Below, piece after piece: positions 55,501 to 63,990 of a stretch of 64,000 nucleotides of DNA. Position numbers and translations under genes: made by a program. Source of the stretch: Bacteroidales bacterium UBA3743 (lineage in GTDB: Bacteria; Bacteroidota; Bacteroidia; Bacteroidales; Paludibacteraceae); contig DFGT01000010.1 of the NCBI GenBank assembly GCA_002371265.1, forward strand, positions 1 to 64,000, read 5' to 3'. The notes under the pieces are model-generated. The model saw only the letters and a program-made list of their open reading frames with translations, was not told the DNA's origin and searched no databases. Each line of letters opens with the position of its first letter. The stretch's first letter is position 1.

Positions 55501-55826
55501 TCAATAGTAGCCTTCGAAGATGCCAACTCGCCCGAATTACCACTATGCGAGTCTGTATGGCTACCGATCTCATGACCTTTTTTAGCAATATTCTGATACG
55601 TGCTCCAATTGCTTGTCCAATTAGTCACCACATAGAAAGTTGCCTTAAAACCATATTTGTCCAATTGTTCTGCGGCCCACGAATGTGAGTTGGCTTCATT
55701 GGCTCCATCGTCGAATGTAAACGTAATCGCTGACTTTGCCCAATCTTCCCAGGTGGCTATCTCCTGTGCCTGCACAAAAGACATCGAGGCCACCATTGCC
55801 GTTGTTAAAAGTAAATTCTGTTTCAT
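52587..55826 (-). CDS. Secreted CE4 deacetylase-F5/8C-GH8 xylanase, T9SS cargo
   Basis: A 1079-residue enzyme. A signal peptide (to ~20) precedes a CE4 deacetylase domain (~30-240) with metal ligands Asp40 (TFTFDDGA), His90 and His94 (HEIGSHTDSH) and later AYPNC and FLIHGIQG. A Bacteroidota beta module follows. An F5/8 type C (discoidin) carbohydrate-binding domain is at ~375-500 (VKASSEWGETADNPYWTVDNILTDD, WVEFNFGKSQTVGGIKI). A Cys-rich linker (CGGEPCTDCGGEDPQ) leads to GH8 (~565-960; VRSEGMSYGMM, CAPDGEMYFMTALLF, YDAMRCAMNFG). The T9SS domain ends KKVMIKR. It should deacetylate xylan and then cut it or trim xylo-oligomers. Confidence 0.88.
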   Translation of the reverse strand: MKQNLLLTTAMVASMSFVQAQEIATWEDWAKSAITFTFDDGANEANSHSWAAEQLDKYGFKATFYVVTNWTSNWSTYQNIAKKGHEIGSHTDSHSGNSGELASSKATIERQIGQPCLTIAYPNCNEISNTLSYYIGGRICGGQTNSKSPSNLARFDCQICGDQGINSQNQFTSRCSGANGGWMVFLIHGIQGRQANGSYSPTSPDAFTGTLQWLNQNKKDYWVCTARDAIMYFKERDNSKFQKKGGDSSSETYTLTHSLDTKLCDWKYPLSVRVPMQDGWSDLKVTQDEKDIEFEVLDGYVYFKAVPNGGDIVVGSGKPAVPDPEFTVSASASQYCKDSTYKVTWTMSGDAADRTYSLNWGTGSSSTEISVSSVKASSEWGETADNPYWTVDNILTDDGSHGGNSRWGSMEGSDEWVEFNFGKSQTVGGIKIDECTEYSTISSFEVQYDESGSWKTAYAGKTVGHDFSATFDPVSTSKMRVFIKSTNDGAGCNINYVEFSGVAGYTIKDGIKAAGSIDWKPKAAGSGMLTITNARGKVLAQTSSIKVENCGGEPCTDCGGEDPQPVAGGTTFFDENGAYFGPDCDKTNYTGAYYTGDYTSPFATVLGKSEEDIQKKLDQLWEHYFKGNNKVYYDKGSESYILDTGNNDVRSEGMSYGMMICVQTDHKEEFDKLWAFAKNHMWHKSGQWDGYFAWQCGTDGSQKDQNCAPDGEMYFMTALLFAANRWNDSKYMDDAQYILKNMWKGGTGSLFNESQKVVTFQPYNCSDFSDPSYDLPAFVDLFSRWSTTNQDKWSQAATATRNHLYKSSNTKSGLFSDYNNFDGTPKSVSYNSNSHRYMYDAMRCAMNFGMDYYLFGADAERQEEMAKRIIDFFEKDNYQHARFDWDGSNPSESYTLGETGANAVACYCLMNNPSYEKQVKTNLNKAWSAGLATGQYRYYDGLVHYLAMLHLCGSFKIWKPAPSVTEITAQNEYNGVKYDSPTDIYDFKDCKLYKVAIEITDVENVKANGVAIVPNPASNKINIVAEEQIKSVEIIDMIGNKVVSTNSSEISVANLPAGVYMAVISTEKAQFIKKVMIKR

Positions 55827-56062
55827 ATGCTTAGCGTTTTTTTTCGTTAGTATAATGTGTAGACGAAAGTAAATCTCCGTTTACGTTTGCAATATTATCT
55901 TAAAGCTACGCAATGCAAAATGTGATTACAATTTTTTTTTGACGTTTTTTTCTCAAACATGCTCGCTAACATACGATGATTTTTTTTTCTATGTTATTTG
56001 ACGATTTTTTCACGGTTTTTTCGTCATTTCGAAAAAAATAATGTATTTTTTCAATATCAACG
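55827..56062. other. Intergenic DNA between divergent xylanase and GH5 genes
   Basis: T-rich runs (nine or more Ts near 55930, 55980) and no credible ORF. No TAnnTTTG box for the leftward CE4-GH8 gene was found. Confidence 0.4.
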
Positions 56063-56092
56063 TTGCAAGAATAAATTTTAGTATTACCTTTG
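56063..56092 (+). promoter_or_regulatory. Promoter of the GH5 gene
   Basis: TTG at 56063-56065, a 19-nt spacer and TACCTTTG at 56085-56092. The leader is about 95 nt and contains TCGTCGACAATC and TTGTCGA, a weak inverted pair. Confidence 0.65.
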
Positions 56093-56191
56093 CAATGTCG
56101 ATTCGTCGACAATCAATTACATTTTGTCGATAAAATTTAGGCTAACACAAAAACAAACACTTAGAATTAATAACTACAAAATTGTAAGCGT

Positions 56192-57634
56192 ATGAAAAAA
56201 ATATTTACTTCATTAAAAAAGTCAGCTTCATTGATTGCTATTTTGGCTCTTTCTGGAATGACTTTCAATGCATCCGCTGAAAAACTTTCAGGAAACACAG
56301 CTTCTGAAATTGTCGCAATGATGACTACAGGTTGGAATCTTGGAAACACATTCGATGCAACTGGAGGCAAAGGCGAAGGTTACGGACTTGATGCAGAAAC
56401 ATCATGGGGGCAACCCAAAACAACCCAAGAAATGATTACTGCCGTACGAAAAGCAGGGTTCAATACAATCCGAATTCCTGTATCTTGGGGTAATCACACT
56501 GACTTCTGGGTAGACACTCAAAATTTCACTATCAGTGAAGAATGGATGGCTCGCGTAAAAGAAGTCGTTGATTATTGTTATAATGAAGATATGTTCGTGA
56601 TCATCAACATCCATCACGACAACAACTCTGGCAACATCTATTATATGCCTGATGAAGATGAAGATAATGAACTCTTTATCAAAGGTGTTTGGCGTCAGAT
56701 TGCAGAAGCTTTTAAAGATTACGACCAACACTTGGTTTTTGAAATCATGAACGAGCCTCGTCTAGTAGGAAAAGCAAATGAATGGTGGTTTGACATCAAC
56801 AATCCTTCTATGCCTATTATCACAGCTCTTGAAATGATCAACAAATTCAACCAGATCGGAGTAGACGAAATTCGTGGAAACGGATCTGCTGAAAACAAAG
56901 ACCGCGTCATCATGTGTCCAGGATACGCCGCTTGTTACGAAGGGTGTATGTCTCCTGATTTTGAGTTGCCTACTGACATAACACCAAATCGTCTAGCTGT
57001 TTCTCTACACGCTTACCGTCCTTACGACTTATGTTTGGGAAGTGTATCAAAATGGAAAGACAGTTACAGCAACGAAATCAAAACATACTTTAAAGACGTT
57101 TATGAAAAATTCATCATCGGTATGGGTGTTCCTGTAATCATTGGCGAAGAATCTTGTTCTGCAAGATTCACAAGAAGTGAATATAGCAACCAAGAGGATC
57201 GTCTTAAATGGGTTGAAGCTTACTACTCTGTCTTGAAAGAATATGGTATGCCAGCTGTATTGTGGGACAACAATGTATTCAAAAGTAACAAAGGTGAAGC
57301 TCACGGTCATTTCAACCGTAAAGAATTAACATGGTACGACCGCCCATTCATCCAGAAAATCATGGATGTACTTGGAATTCAAGATGTAGAAAATATCTCT
57401 ATTGACTATTCATTGTCTATAGGACCAAATCCAGCAACGAACAACATCCACGTTTCGGCAGACAATGAGCTACAAAATATCACAATTTACACAACTAGTG
57501 GAGCTAGAGTTCTCTACAAAGAGATTTCTGGAAGCAACGCAGAAATCGGTATTTCTATGCTTAACAGAGGAATTTACAATGCTGTCGTAACGACAGATTA
57601 TGGAGTTAACGTAATAAAGTTAATTTTGAAATAG
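56192..57634 (+). CDS. Secreted GH5 endoglucanase, T9SS cargo
   Basis: A 480-residue enzyme. A signal peptide (to about 29, TFNASA) is followed by the GH5 TIM barrel: TTGWNLGNTFDATGG, NTIRIPVSWGNH, VIINIHHD, acid/base Glu188 (FEIMNEPRL), SLHAYRPYDL and nucleophile Glu319 (VIIGEESCSA). The fold and motifs fit GH5 endoglucanases close to subfamily 4. The C-terminal ~75 residues are a T9SS sorting domain (IGPNPATNNIHVSADN ... RGIYNAVVT ... VIKLILK). It cuts beta-1,4-glucan, possibly also mixed-linkage glucan or xyloglucan. It is divergent from the xylanase genes and stands alone. Confidence 0.9.
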   Translation: MKKIFTSLKKSASLIAILALSGMTFNASAEKLSGNTASEIVAMMTTGWNLGNTFDATGGKGEGYGLDAETSWGQPKTTQEMITAVRKAGFNTIRIPVSWGNHTDFWVDTQNFTISEEWMARVKEVVDYCYNEDMFVIINIHHDNNSGNIYYMPDEDEDNELFIKGVWRQIAEAFKDYDQHLVFEIMNEPRLVGKANEWWFDINNPSMPIITALEMINKFNQIGVDEIRGNGSAENKDRVIMCPGYAACYEGCMSPDFELPTDITPNRLAVSLHAYRPYDLCLGSVSKWKDSYSNEIKTYFKDVYEKFIIGMGVPVIIGEESCSARFTRSEYSNQEDRLKWVEAYYSVLKEYGMPAVLWDNNVFKSNKGEAHGHFNRKELTWYDRPFIQKIMDVLGIQDVENISIDYSLSIGPNPATNNIHVSADNELQNITIYTTSGARVLYKEISGSNAEIGISMLNRGIYNAVVTTDYGVNVIKLILK

Positions 57635-57653
57635 TAGTAAGGTTTTTCATGAT

Positions 57654-57694
57654 AATGGGCTTGGTTTCGGGAGAAGCTGAGCTCATTGCTTTTT
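57654..57694 (+). terminator. Possible terminator between GH5 and ribD
   Basis: AATGGGCT/AGCTCATT stem with one G-T wobble and a long loop, followed by GCTTTTTAA. Confidence 0.5.
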
Positions 57695-57698
57695 AAAC

Positions 57699-58745
57699 TT
57701 ACTGATGATTAACGTAATATGTGATCACATTCCCATCAATCTCTTCTATCCTGTCTAAAGTAACAGCCAACATAGGAGAAGCTATTCCTTCTTTTATATA
57801 AAGACGTGGATTCTTCTCCACTCTTGCCTCATCCCATAATCCTGCGTCTATAAACGATTGTAATGTTTTAGATCCCCCCTCAACAATTAACGATTGTATG
57901 TTTGATTCATACAGACATTTCATCAATGCTTCCATCTGCACTCCATTCGTATCAAATGGCAATGTCGCAACCTTCACATTGGATTGATAATTGCCACTGT
58001 CTGATTTCGCCGTGACTACTATAGTCTGAGCATCATTAGAAAAGCATTTGCTGTCTGCAGGAACAACAAGATTTCTATCAAGCAATATTCGCGTCGGATT
58101 TTCTCCACTCCAATGGCGTACCGTAAGGCTCGGATTATCATTCAGGGCTGTCTGCGTGCCGACGAGAATGCCCGACTCTTCAGAACGAAGTTTGTGGACG
58201 TATCTCATTGTCTCAGGTGTGGAAATTTTTATCGGTTCTCCGTTTTTGCCGGCGATAAATCCATCTGTGCTCTCAGCCCATTTCAATATGATATAAGGTC
58301 GACATTGGGAATGGAATGTGAAAAAACGACGGTTGAGATACCAGCCTTCGTCTGCCAACACGCCCGTCTTCACTTCTACTCCAGCATCTTGCAACATCTG
58401 CACTCCCCTACCGTCTACCTTGGGGAACGGATCAACATTGCATATCACGACCTTTGGAATACGATGCTTTATAATCAATTCAGCACACGGTGGAGTCTTT
58501 CCCCAATGCGCACATGGCTCCAAACTGACATACATAGTGCTTCTTGAAAGTTTAGATTTATCCGCTACTGAAGCCACTGCGTTAACCTCGGCGTGAGGCC
58601 CACCGCACTTACGATGATAACCTTCACCGATTATCTCACCGTCGCACACAATCACAGCTCCCACCATCGGATTTGGAGCAGCATGACCTTTTCCACATTC
58701 TGCGAGCTGAAAGCATCGCCTCATATACATTTCGTCGAGAGTCAT
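57699..58745 (-). CDS. ribD: Bifunctional riboflavin-specific deaminase/reductase
   Basis: It catalyses two steps of riboflavin synthesis: deamination of the pyrimidine intermediate and reduction of its ribose side chain. The 348-residue product has an N-terminal deaminase with the zinc site HAEVNAV and EPCAHWGKTPPCAE, and a C-terminal reductase (RPYIILKWAESTDGFI, GILVGTQTALNDNPSLTVR, SLIVEGGSKTLQSFIDAGLWDEARV). Both domains look intact. It starts 17 nt downstream of the LOG-like gene and is probably co-transcribed. Confidence 0.95.
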   Translation of the reverse strand: MTLDEMYMRRCFQLAECGKGHAAPNPMVGAVIVCDGEIIGEGYHRKCGGPHAEVNAVASVADKSKLSRSTMYVSLEPCAHWGKTPPCAELIIKHRIPKVVICNVDPFPKVDGRGVQMLQDAGVEVKTGVLADEGWYLNRRFFTFHSQCRPYIILKWAESTDGFIAGKNGEPIKISTPETMRYVHKLRSEESGILVGTQTALNDNPSLTVRHWSGENPTRILLDRNLVVPADSKCFSNDAQTIVVTAKSDSGNYQSNVKVATLPFDTNGVQMEALMKCLYESNIQSLIVEGGSKTLQSFIDAGLWDEARVEKNPRLYIKEGIASPMLAVTLDRIEEIDGNVITYYVNHQ

Positions 58746-58762
58746 AATATCATCTTTAGGGG

Positions 58763-59296
58763 TTATTTTTCGATTAAAGAGGCCAATTCGTCAATATTAT
58801 TGGCGACGGTGAAGAAATCCACACCTACATTCATAAAACCATCTTCAGTAGCCTTATTAAACATTTGTATCAAGCTATCATAGTATCCATGACTATTGTA
58901 AATCACCACCTTGCCTCCAAACAATGCCAATTGACGCCAGGTGATGGCTTCCAAAACCTCTTCAAACGTTCCGTTGCTGCCAGGCAAAGCTATCGCCATA
59001 TCAGCCATATCCAACATCGTTTTCTTGCGGATATGCATGTCGTCCACCACAATATGCTCCACTTTATCGTATGCCCATCCACGCTCCACCATAAACTGAG
59101 GAATGACGCCTTTGATTATGCCTCCGACACTCATCACCCCATCAGCAAGTGAGCCCATCACTCCACATGCTCCGCCTCCATAATAGACAGTGATTCCTAA
59201 TTTAGCAAGAGCCACTCCCACACGAAACGCTTCATCTGAATATTTGGCAGAAGAATTGGAGTTTGATCCTCCATATACGCATACACTTTTTATCAT
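58763..59296 (-). CDS. LOG-family nucleotide 5'-monophosphate phosphoribohydrolase-like protein
   Basis: A 177-residue Rossmann-fold protein of the LOG/TIGR00730 type, which release a base from a nucleoside monophosphate. Motifs are VCVYGGSNSNSS, YYGGGACGVMGSLADGV and LPGSNGTFEEVLEAITWRQL. The family's PGGxGTxxE reads PGSNGTFEE, so one glycine is Ser. GGxxGLMG reads GGACGVMG. The substrate base is unknown. It precedes ribD in the same direction. Confidence 0.85.
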   Translation of the reverse strand: MIKSVCVYGGSNSNSSAKYSDEAFRVGVALAKLGITVYYGGGACGVMGSLADGVMSVGGIIKGVIPQFMVERGWAYDKVEHIVVDDMHIRKKTMLDMADMAIALPGSNGTFEEVLEAITWRQLALFGGKVVIYNSHGYYDSLIQMFNKATEDGFMNVGVDFFTVANNIDELASLIEK

Positions 59297-59371
59297 ATAG
59301 CATTAAAATTCAATACAAATATCAAAAATAATGAAATTCCGGCATAAAATCAAGCCGCAGAAATAATCAAA

Positions 59372-59406
59372 ATAAAAAGGCAAACAGAGCGAACTCCGTT
59401 TGCCTA
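59372..59406 (-). terminator. glyA terminator
   Basis: On the minus strand AGGCAAACGGAG/CTCTGTTTGCCT with a TTCG loop and one mismatch, followed by TTTTATTTTG. Confidence 0.85.
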
Positions 59407-59428
59407 ATATAAAGTATTATCATTCAGA

Positions 59429-60709
59429 TTACCAAGCGAACAAAGGATAATTAGCCATCATGCTATTAACCTTCTCACGTACAGCCTTGATGTTAGAATC
59501 ACTCTCTGGATTAGAAAGAACTGTATCGATCATCTCTACAATCTCAACCATCATGTCCTCCTTAGCACCACGAGTTGTGATTGCTGGAGTACCGAAACGT
59601 AGACCTGATGTCTGGAATGCTGAACGAGTGTCGAATGGCACCATGTTCATGTTTGTAGTGATGTCTGCTGCAACTAGAGCTGTCTCTGCCATCTTACCTG
59701 TCAACTCAGGGAACTTAGGACGAAGGTCGATCAACATTGAGTGGTTGTCTGTACCTCCAGATACTACTGCGTATCCCTTGTCTACGAATGCCTGAGCCAT
59801 AACAGCAGCATTCTTCTTAACCTGTGTCTGGTATGTCTTAAACTCTGGCTGAAGTGCCTCTCCAAATGCCACTGCCTTAGCAGCGATAACGTGCTCTAGC
59901 GGACCTCCCTGCATACCTGGGAACACTGCCGAATTCAAGATTGAAGACATCTTACGGATAACACCCTTCTTTGTAACCTTACCCCAAGGATTATCGAAAT
60001 CCTTTCCAAGTAGGATGATACCACCACGTGGTCCACGAAGTGTCTTATGTGTTGTAGATGTCACGATATGTGCATATTTCAATGGATTGTCTAGCAGACC
60101 TGCAGCGATTAGACCAGCCGGGTGAGCCATATCGATCATAAGAAGCGCACCTACCTCATCAGCGATCTTACGCATACGTGCGTAATCCCACTCACGTGAG
60201 TAAGCTGAACCTCCACCGATGATCAACTTTGGATGCTCTGCCTTTGCGATTTTCTCCATTTCGTCGTAATCAACACGACCTGTCTCTTTGTTCAAGAAGT
60301 AAGGCACTGGCTTGTAGATCAATCCAGATGTGTTAACCAAAGATCCGTGAGAAAGGTGGCCACCATGAGCCAAATCCAAGCCCATAAACTTGTCACCAGG
60401 GTTAAGAACAGCAAGAAGAACTGCTCCGTTAGCCTGAGCACCTGAGTGAGGCTGTACGTTAGCATACTCTGCTCCGTAAAGCTTACAAAGACGTTCGATA
60501 GCCAAGCCTTCGCTCATGTCGACTACCTCACAACCTCCATAGTGACGGTGTCCGATGTAACCCTCGGCATATTTGTTTGTTAGATAACTTCCCATTGCCT
60601 CCATCACCTGATCACTAACGAAGTTTTCAGAAGCAATTAGCTCAATTCCCTTAAGCTGACGCTGATGCTCTTTCTCGATAATATCGAAAATCTCTGTATC
60701 TCTTACCAT
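59429..60709 (-). CDS. glyA: Serine hydroxymethyltransferase
   Basis: PLP enzyme that converts serine to glycine and loads tetrahydrofolate with a one-carbon unit; 426 residues. Motifs are ELIASENFVS, YAEGYIGHRHYGGCE, NVQPHSGAQAN, DMAHPAGLIA and the Schiff-base lysine in TSTTHKTLRGPRGG. The start at 60709 (MVRDTEIFD) is chosen because the -7 box at 60747-60740 lies over the longer in-frame start at 60742. It has its own promoter and terminator. Confidence 0.97.
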   Translation of the reverse strand: MVRDTEIFDIIEKEHQRQLKGIELIASENFVSDQVMEAMGSYLTNKYAEGYIGHRHYGGCEVVDMSEGLAIERLCKLYGAEYANVQPHSGAQANGAVLLAVLNPGDKFMGLDLAHGGHLSHGSLVNTSGLIYKPVPYFLNKETGRVDYDEMEKIAKAEHPKLIIGGGSAYSREWDYARMRKIADEVGALLMIDMAHPAGLIAAGLLDNPLKYAHIVTSTTHKTLRGPRGGIILLGKDFDNPWGKVTKKGVIRKMSSILNSAVFPGMQGGPLEHVIAAKAVAFGEALQPEFKTYQTQVKKNAAVMAQAFVDKGYAVVSGGTDNHSMLIDLRPKFPELTGKMAETALVAADITTNMNMVPFDTRSAFQTSGLRFGTPAITTRGAKEDMMVEIVEMIDTVLSNPESDSNIKAVREKVNSMMANYPLFAW

Positions 60710-60739
60710 AACTCTTGATGATATTGTTGTAATTTTTTG

Positions 60740-60747
60740 CAAAGATA
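60740..60747 (-). promoter_or_regulatory. -7 box (TATCTTTG) for glyA
   Basis: It matches TAnnTTTG on the minus strand, 31 nt before the chosen ATG. No -33 TTTG is seen. Confidence 0.55.
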
Positions 60748-60854
60748 GGAATTATTGCGAAATATTTTTATAGGATTCGCCAAATATCGTACAAAAAGAA
60801 TAGTATCCTTATATGTTTTTGGTTATTTCGTAAGAAAGAGCCTGTTATACTATT

Positions 60855-61127
60855 TTACAATCGCATCATCAACCACCCCAGCCCGACTATCCAAACAATC
60901 AAAAATAGCGGCACCAAAATTGTGAACTTCTTATGCTGTGTCTTGTGACGGAAACATTTCATGCCAGCATACGCACCCAATGCGCCACCTATCGCGGCAA
61001 AAAGGATCAGCGTCGACTCTGGGGTACGCCACTTTAACTTTTGGGCTTTCCATTTGTCCCAACCATACGCGGCAAATGCGACAACGTTGATGATCGCCAA
61101 ATAAATATAAAGTATATTCATGGTCAT
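60855..61127 (-). CDS. DUF1294 membrane protein
   Basis: A 90-residue protein with three hydrophobic helices. DUF1294 signatures are AFAAYGWDKWKAQK near the N-terminus and RTPESTLILFAAIGGALGAYAGMKCFRHKTQHKKF in the centre. Function unknown. The start is placed at the ATG at 61127 (MTMNILY), 2 nt after the lptD stop, so it is translationally coupled to lptD. The next in-frame ATG at 61121 is an equal alternative. Confidence 0.85.
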   Translation of the reverse strand: MTMNILYIYLAIINVVAFAAYGWDKWKAQKLKWRTPESTLILFAAIGGALGAYAGMKCFRHKTQHKKFTILVPLFLIVWIVGLGWLMMRL

Positions 61128-61129
61128 AA

Positions 61130-63952
61130 TCAATACCAAGACGGATGATCACTTGGAGAACTGCTCTTCTCATACTTCAAATCCTGAAGCAATGATGAGT
61201 TAGCATGTATTGTAAAGTTGAACGACTGGTTGTAGCCGAACGGTACCAGGTTGAGCGACGCGCTCCAGCAGTGAAGCGATCGTGAGATTCCACAAGTTGT
61301 ATAACTGATCTCTTTGGTTATCACATCGTAACCAGAACTATAATTGAAGCTCCAATTGCGAGTGAATGAGAAACTTCCAGAAAAATTCAACATACATGAC
61401 CACTCCTGATCGTATGTCAATCTCTCTTTATTAAACCTCCTGTCGCCATAAGAAACAGAAGCACTTATATTAAAGTTCCAAGGCAAAGAGAATTTTTCAT
61501 ATCCCTCGTCGTCTTTCTTCGAATTATCTTTTTTCTTGTCTCTCAAACGTCTTGGTCCTTGTTTGTCTAACACATCCGGATCAGTGTCCTCATATTCGTC
61601 GCTGCTTGTAGGCTCTCCCTTGATCTGGTCTTCTTGTTTTTGATTTCTCTTAAATGTGTTATTATTAAAATTATAGCTCAAACTTGTAGACGCATTTGTC
61701 ATTCTGGCGAGACGATGGTTTTTCTCCATTTCTGTCACATCAACTCGTGTCGGGTATCCATAATCATTCAACTGATATGTGTATGGAGTCCAACGGCTAT
61801 TGACACTGAATGTAGTGTTGCCAGGCAGCTTGATTCGCACATTCGCACTGATATCCGACCAATTCAAAGAGTCAGCAAAAACATTGTAGCTTGTGCTCAA
61901 CATCAGATTGTCGATCAATGAAATCTTCTTATAGCCAGTGGTGTCTCTGTCAGTACGCACCTTCATCTCCACATTGTTGCTCAACGACAAATTCACATTA
62001 CCACTCGGCCCATTTGAATGTGTACCACCGCCACGCATTCTTGCATAGTCGATAGGCTTCACGTCGGACAATTCCATTCCTGGCACAGGACGGATATACG
62101 AACCATAGTAAGGATCTCTCATTCCAGGGAATGGTGTGACCATGTGGTCGAAATCAGGACGGTAGGAGAATCCGACGGTTGGCACACACATGTGTCGGAT
62201 AGCGGCAATCTTCTTTCCGCCCATCCATTTCAATGGCTTATAAAAGCCATATAAAGTGGTATTCAAGTTTACACTTGCAGAAAAATCATTTTTGAAAAAC
62301 AATCCGTAATGATATGCAGTGTCTACCTTTGCCAGATTCTCATTCCAACTAAGATCTTGAGTCTTATGATACCACTTCTCATTATAAGAGATATTTGGGC
62401 TCAGCACCAGATACTTAAGAATATTGTAAGATGCTCCAAACGACAATCTGTGTGTTGCCTCCAAATCAGTGAAGAAATCATTTGCTGATTGGATTTCCGA
62501 GCTCCACATCAGTTTGTCCTGCTTCATCGACACACTGTTCTCAGCATTGAAATTATAGTTGAAATATATTTTCTCATACCATTTCTTGCTTCCAACCATC
62601 ACCTTTCGCTGGAAAGGATAAATACGGTTCATACTAATTGTCAAAGACGGGAATGTGATCGACAACGTAGAGTCGCTCTGTCTTTGGTTGACAGTCAAGT
62701 TAGTCTGCAAAGAGAACACGCTCTCCGGGAATTGGTATGCGAAGTTGATACTGCTGGATTTATTGTTTTCAGCATACGACGACGCATTATAGTATGAACG
62801 TGTATTGTTTTTGTTGTAGGCAGAAGTCGAATAATTCACACTCGCTGAGAAAGTGCTGAACGGATTTGCCTTGGAATCCTGCTTATGTGTCCAACGAATC
62901 TTCATATCCTTCATCTCAGCATAATTAGGCATTCCCTTCTCTCCTGAACCTGTCACCTGATAGCTGAAAAGTATGTTTCCACTATGCTTGTAACGCCTGA
63001 TATAACGAGACGTTCCGTTCACACCCCAAGACCCCTTAGTGTAGATATCTCCACGCACGGCCAAGTCAACATAGTCGTTGATTGCGAAATAGTATCCTCC
63101 ATTACGCAAATAGAATCCATCGCGCGAATCCTCTCCGAATGTAGGCATCAACAAACCTGACTTATAAGCACTTGAGAATGGAAAGTATGCAAACGGAAGG
63201 ACAAACGGGATCGGCACATCAAGCAACACAAAATAAGCAGGACCCGTCACGACACAGTTTTTTGGCACCACTTTTGCCTTTGTCAAGTTCAGATAAAAAT
63301 GTGGATGTTCATGATTGTCGCAAGTGGTATACTTACCATCTTTCATCAAGAATGTATTGTCTGGATTCTTTCTTGCCTTGTCACTGGTGATATATCCGTC
63401 CTGCTGCTGAGTAATCACACCTCGGATCAATCCCTTGCCCGACTTGTAATTATAATCCATACTTTCGCTCTCATACTCGTCCGGACCATCCTTGAATATC
63501 GGAGTCTCCACCAAAGCTCCCGTACTGTCTATTTTTCCACGGGCTTTGACGGTGCTGTTTTCTATATCCAGACTGATATTGTCACTGTTCAGCTCAAGAG
63601 TCTGATAATTGATAGACGCTTTTCCATATAGAAAGGCATCTCCTCCTCCCACAAACACAATTGAATCGGATGCCGAATAAGTGATTTCACTCTCAATAGC
63701 ATCCTTGCTTGGCTCAAAAACAAATGTTTTGGGATCTTTTTTTGTTTTTTTTCTCTTTTTAACAGCTACAGAATCATTTTTTGCCGTTAAAGTATCATTT
63801 TTAGGCAATGAGAAAGACAAAGTGTCGGCAGAAAGTGTCACTTCTTTTCTGTCGATACTATCTTTTTTTACCTCCGTACTTTGTGCATAACTATTTGAAT
63901 ACAAAAGTATTACAAACAACGTACAGAATATATGCTTTATCTTGTAGTGCAT
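61130..63952 (-). CDS. lptD: LPS-assembly protein LptD
   Basis: Outer-membrane barrel that inserts lipopolysaccharide into the outer leaflet; 940 residues. A signal peptide (LFVILLYSNSYAQ) and a charged linker precede an LptA-like beta-jellyroll (~80-250, FLYGKASINYQTLELNSDNISLDIENSTVKARGKID). The 26-strand barrel follows (VPIPFVLPFAYFPFSSAYKSGLLMPTFGEDSRDGFYLRNGGYYFAINDYVDL is the conserved plug-side block). It ends DHPSWY. A -7 box lies 31 nt upstream, near the window edge. Confidence 0.9.
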   Translation of the reverse strand: MHYKIKHIFCTLFVILLYSNSYAQSTEVKKDSIDRKEVTLSADTLSFSLPKNDTLTAKNDSVAVKKRKKTKKDPKTFVFEPSKDAIESEITYSASDSIVFVGGGDAFLYGKASINYQTLELNSDNISLDIENSTVKARGKIDSTGALVETPIFKDGPDEYESESMDYNYKSGKGLIRGVITQQQDGYITSDKARKNPDNTFLMKDGKYTTCDNHEHPHFYLNLTKAKVVPKNCVVTGPAYFVLLDVPIPFVLPFAYFPFSSAYKSGLLMPTFGEDSRDGFYLRNGGYYFAINDYVDLAVRGDIYTKGSWGVNGTSRYIRRYKHSGNILFSYQVTGSGEKGMPNYAEMKDMKIRWTHKQDSKANPFSTFSASVNYSTSAYNKNNTRSYYNASSYAENNKSSSINFAYQFPESVFSLQTNLTVNQRQSDSTLSITFPSLTISMNRIYPFQRKVMVGSKKWYEKIYFNYNFNAENSVSMKQDKLMWSSEIQSANDFFTDLEATHRLSFGASYNILKYLVLSPNISYNEKWYHKTQDLSWNENLAKVDTAYHYGLFFKNDFSASVNLNTTLYGFYKPLKWMGGKKIAAIRHMCVPTVGFSYRPDFDHMVTPFPGMRDPYYGSYIRPVPGMELSDVKPIDYARMRGGGTHSNGPSGNVNLSLSNNVEMKVRTDRDTTGYKKISLIDNLMLSTSYNVFADSLNWSDISANVRIKLPGNTTFSVNSRWTPYTYQLNDYGYPTRVDVTEMEKNHRLARMTNASTSLSYNFNNNTFKRNQKQEDQIKGEPTSSDEYEDTDPDVLDKQGPRRLRDKKKDNSKKDDEGYEKFSLPWNFNISASVSYGDRRFNKERLTYDQEWSCMLNFSGSFSFTRNWSFNYSSGYDVITKEISYTTCGISRSLHCWSASLNLVPFGYNQSFNFTIHANSSLLQDLKYEKSSSPSDHPSWY

Positions 63953-63982
63953 TACTACGCTTGTTCTTCTTACTTTTTCTTA

Positions 63983-63990
63983 CAAATTTA
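63983..63990 (-). promoter_or_regulatory. -7 box (TAAATTTG) for lptD
   Basis: It matches TAnnTTTG on the minus strand. The -33 region would lie at the window edge. Confidence 0.5.

Noticed and set aside
60710..60742. Longer start for glyA
   Set aside because: The -7 box TATCTTTG at 60747-60740 overlaps that start codon.
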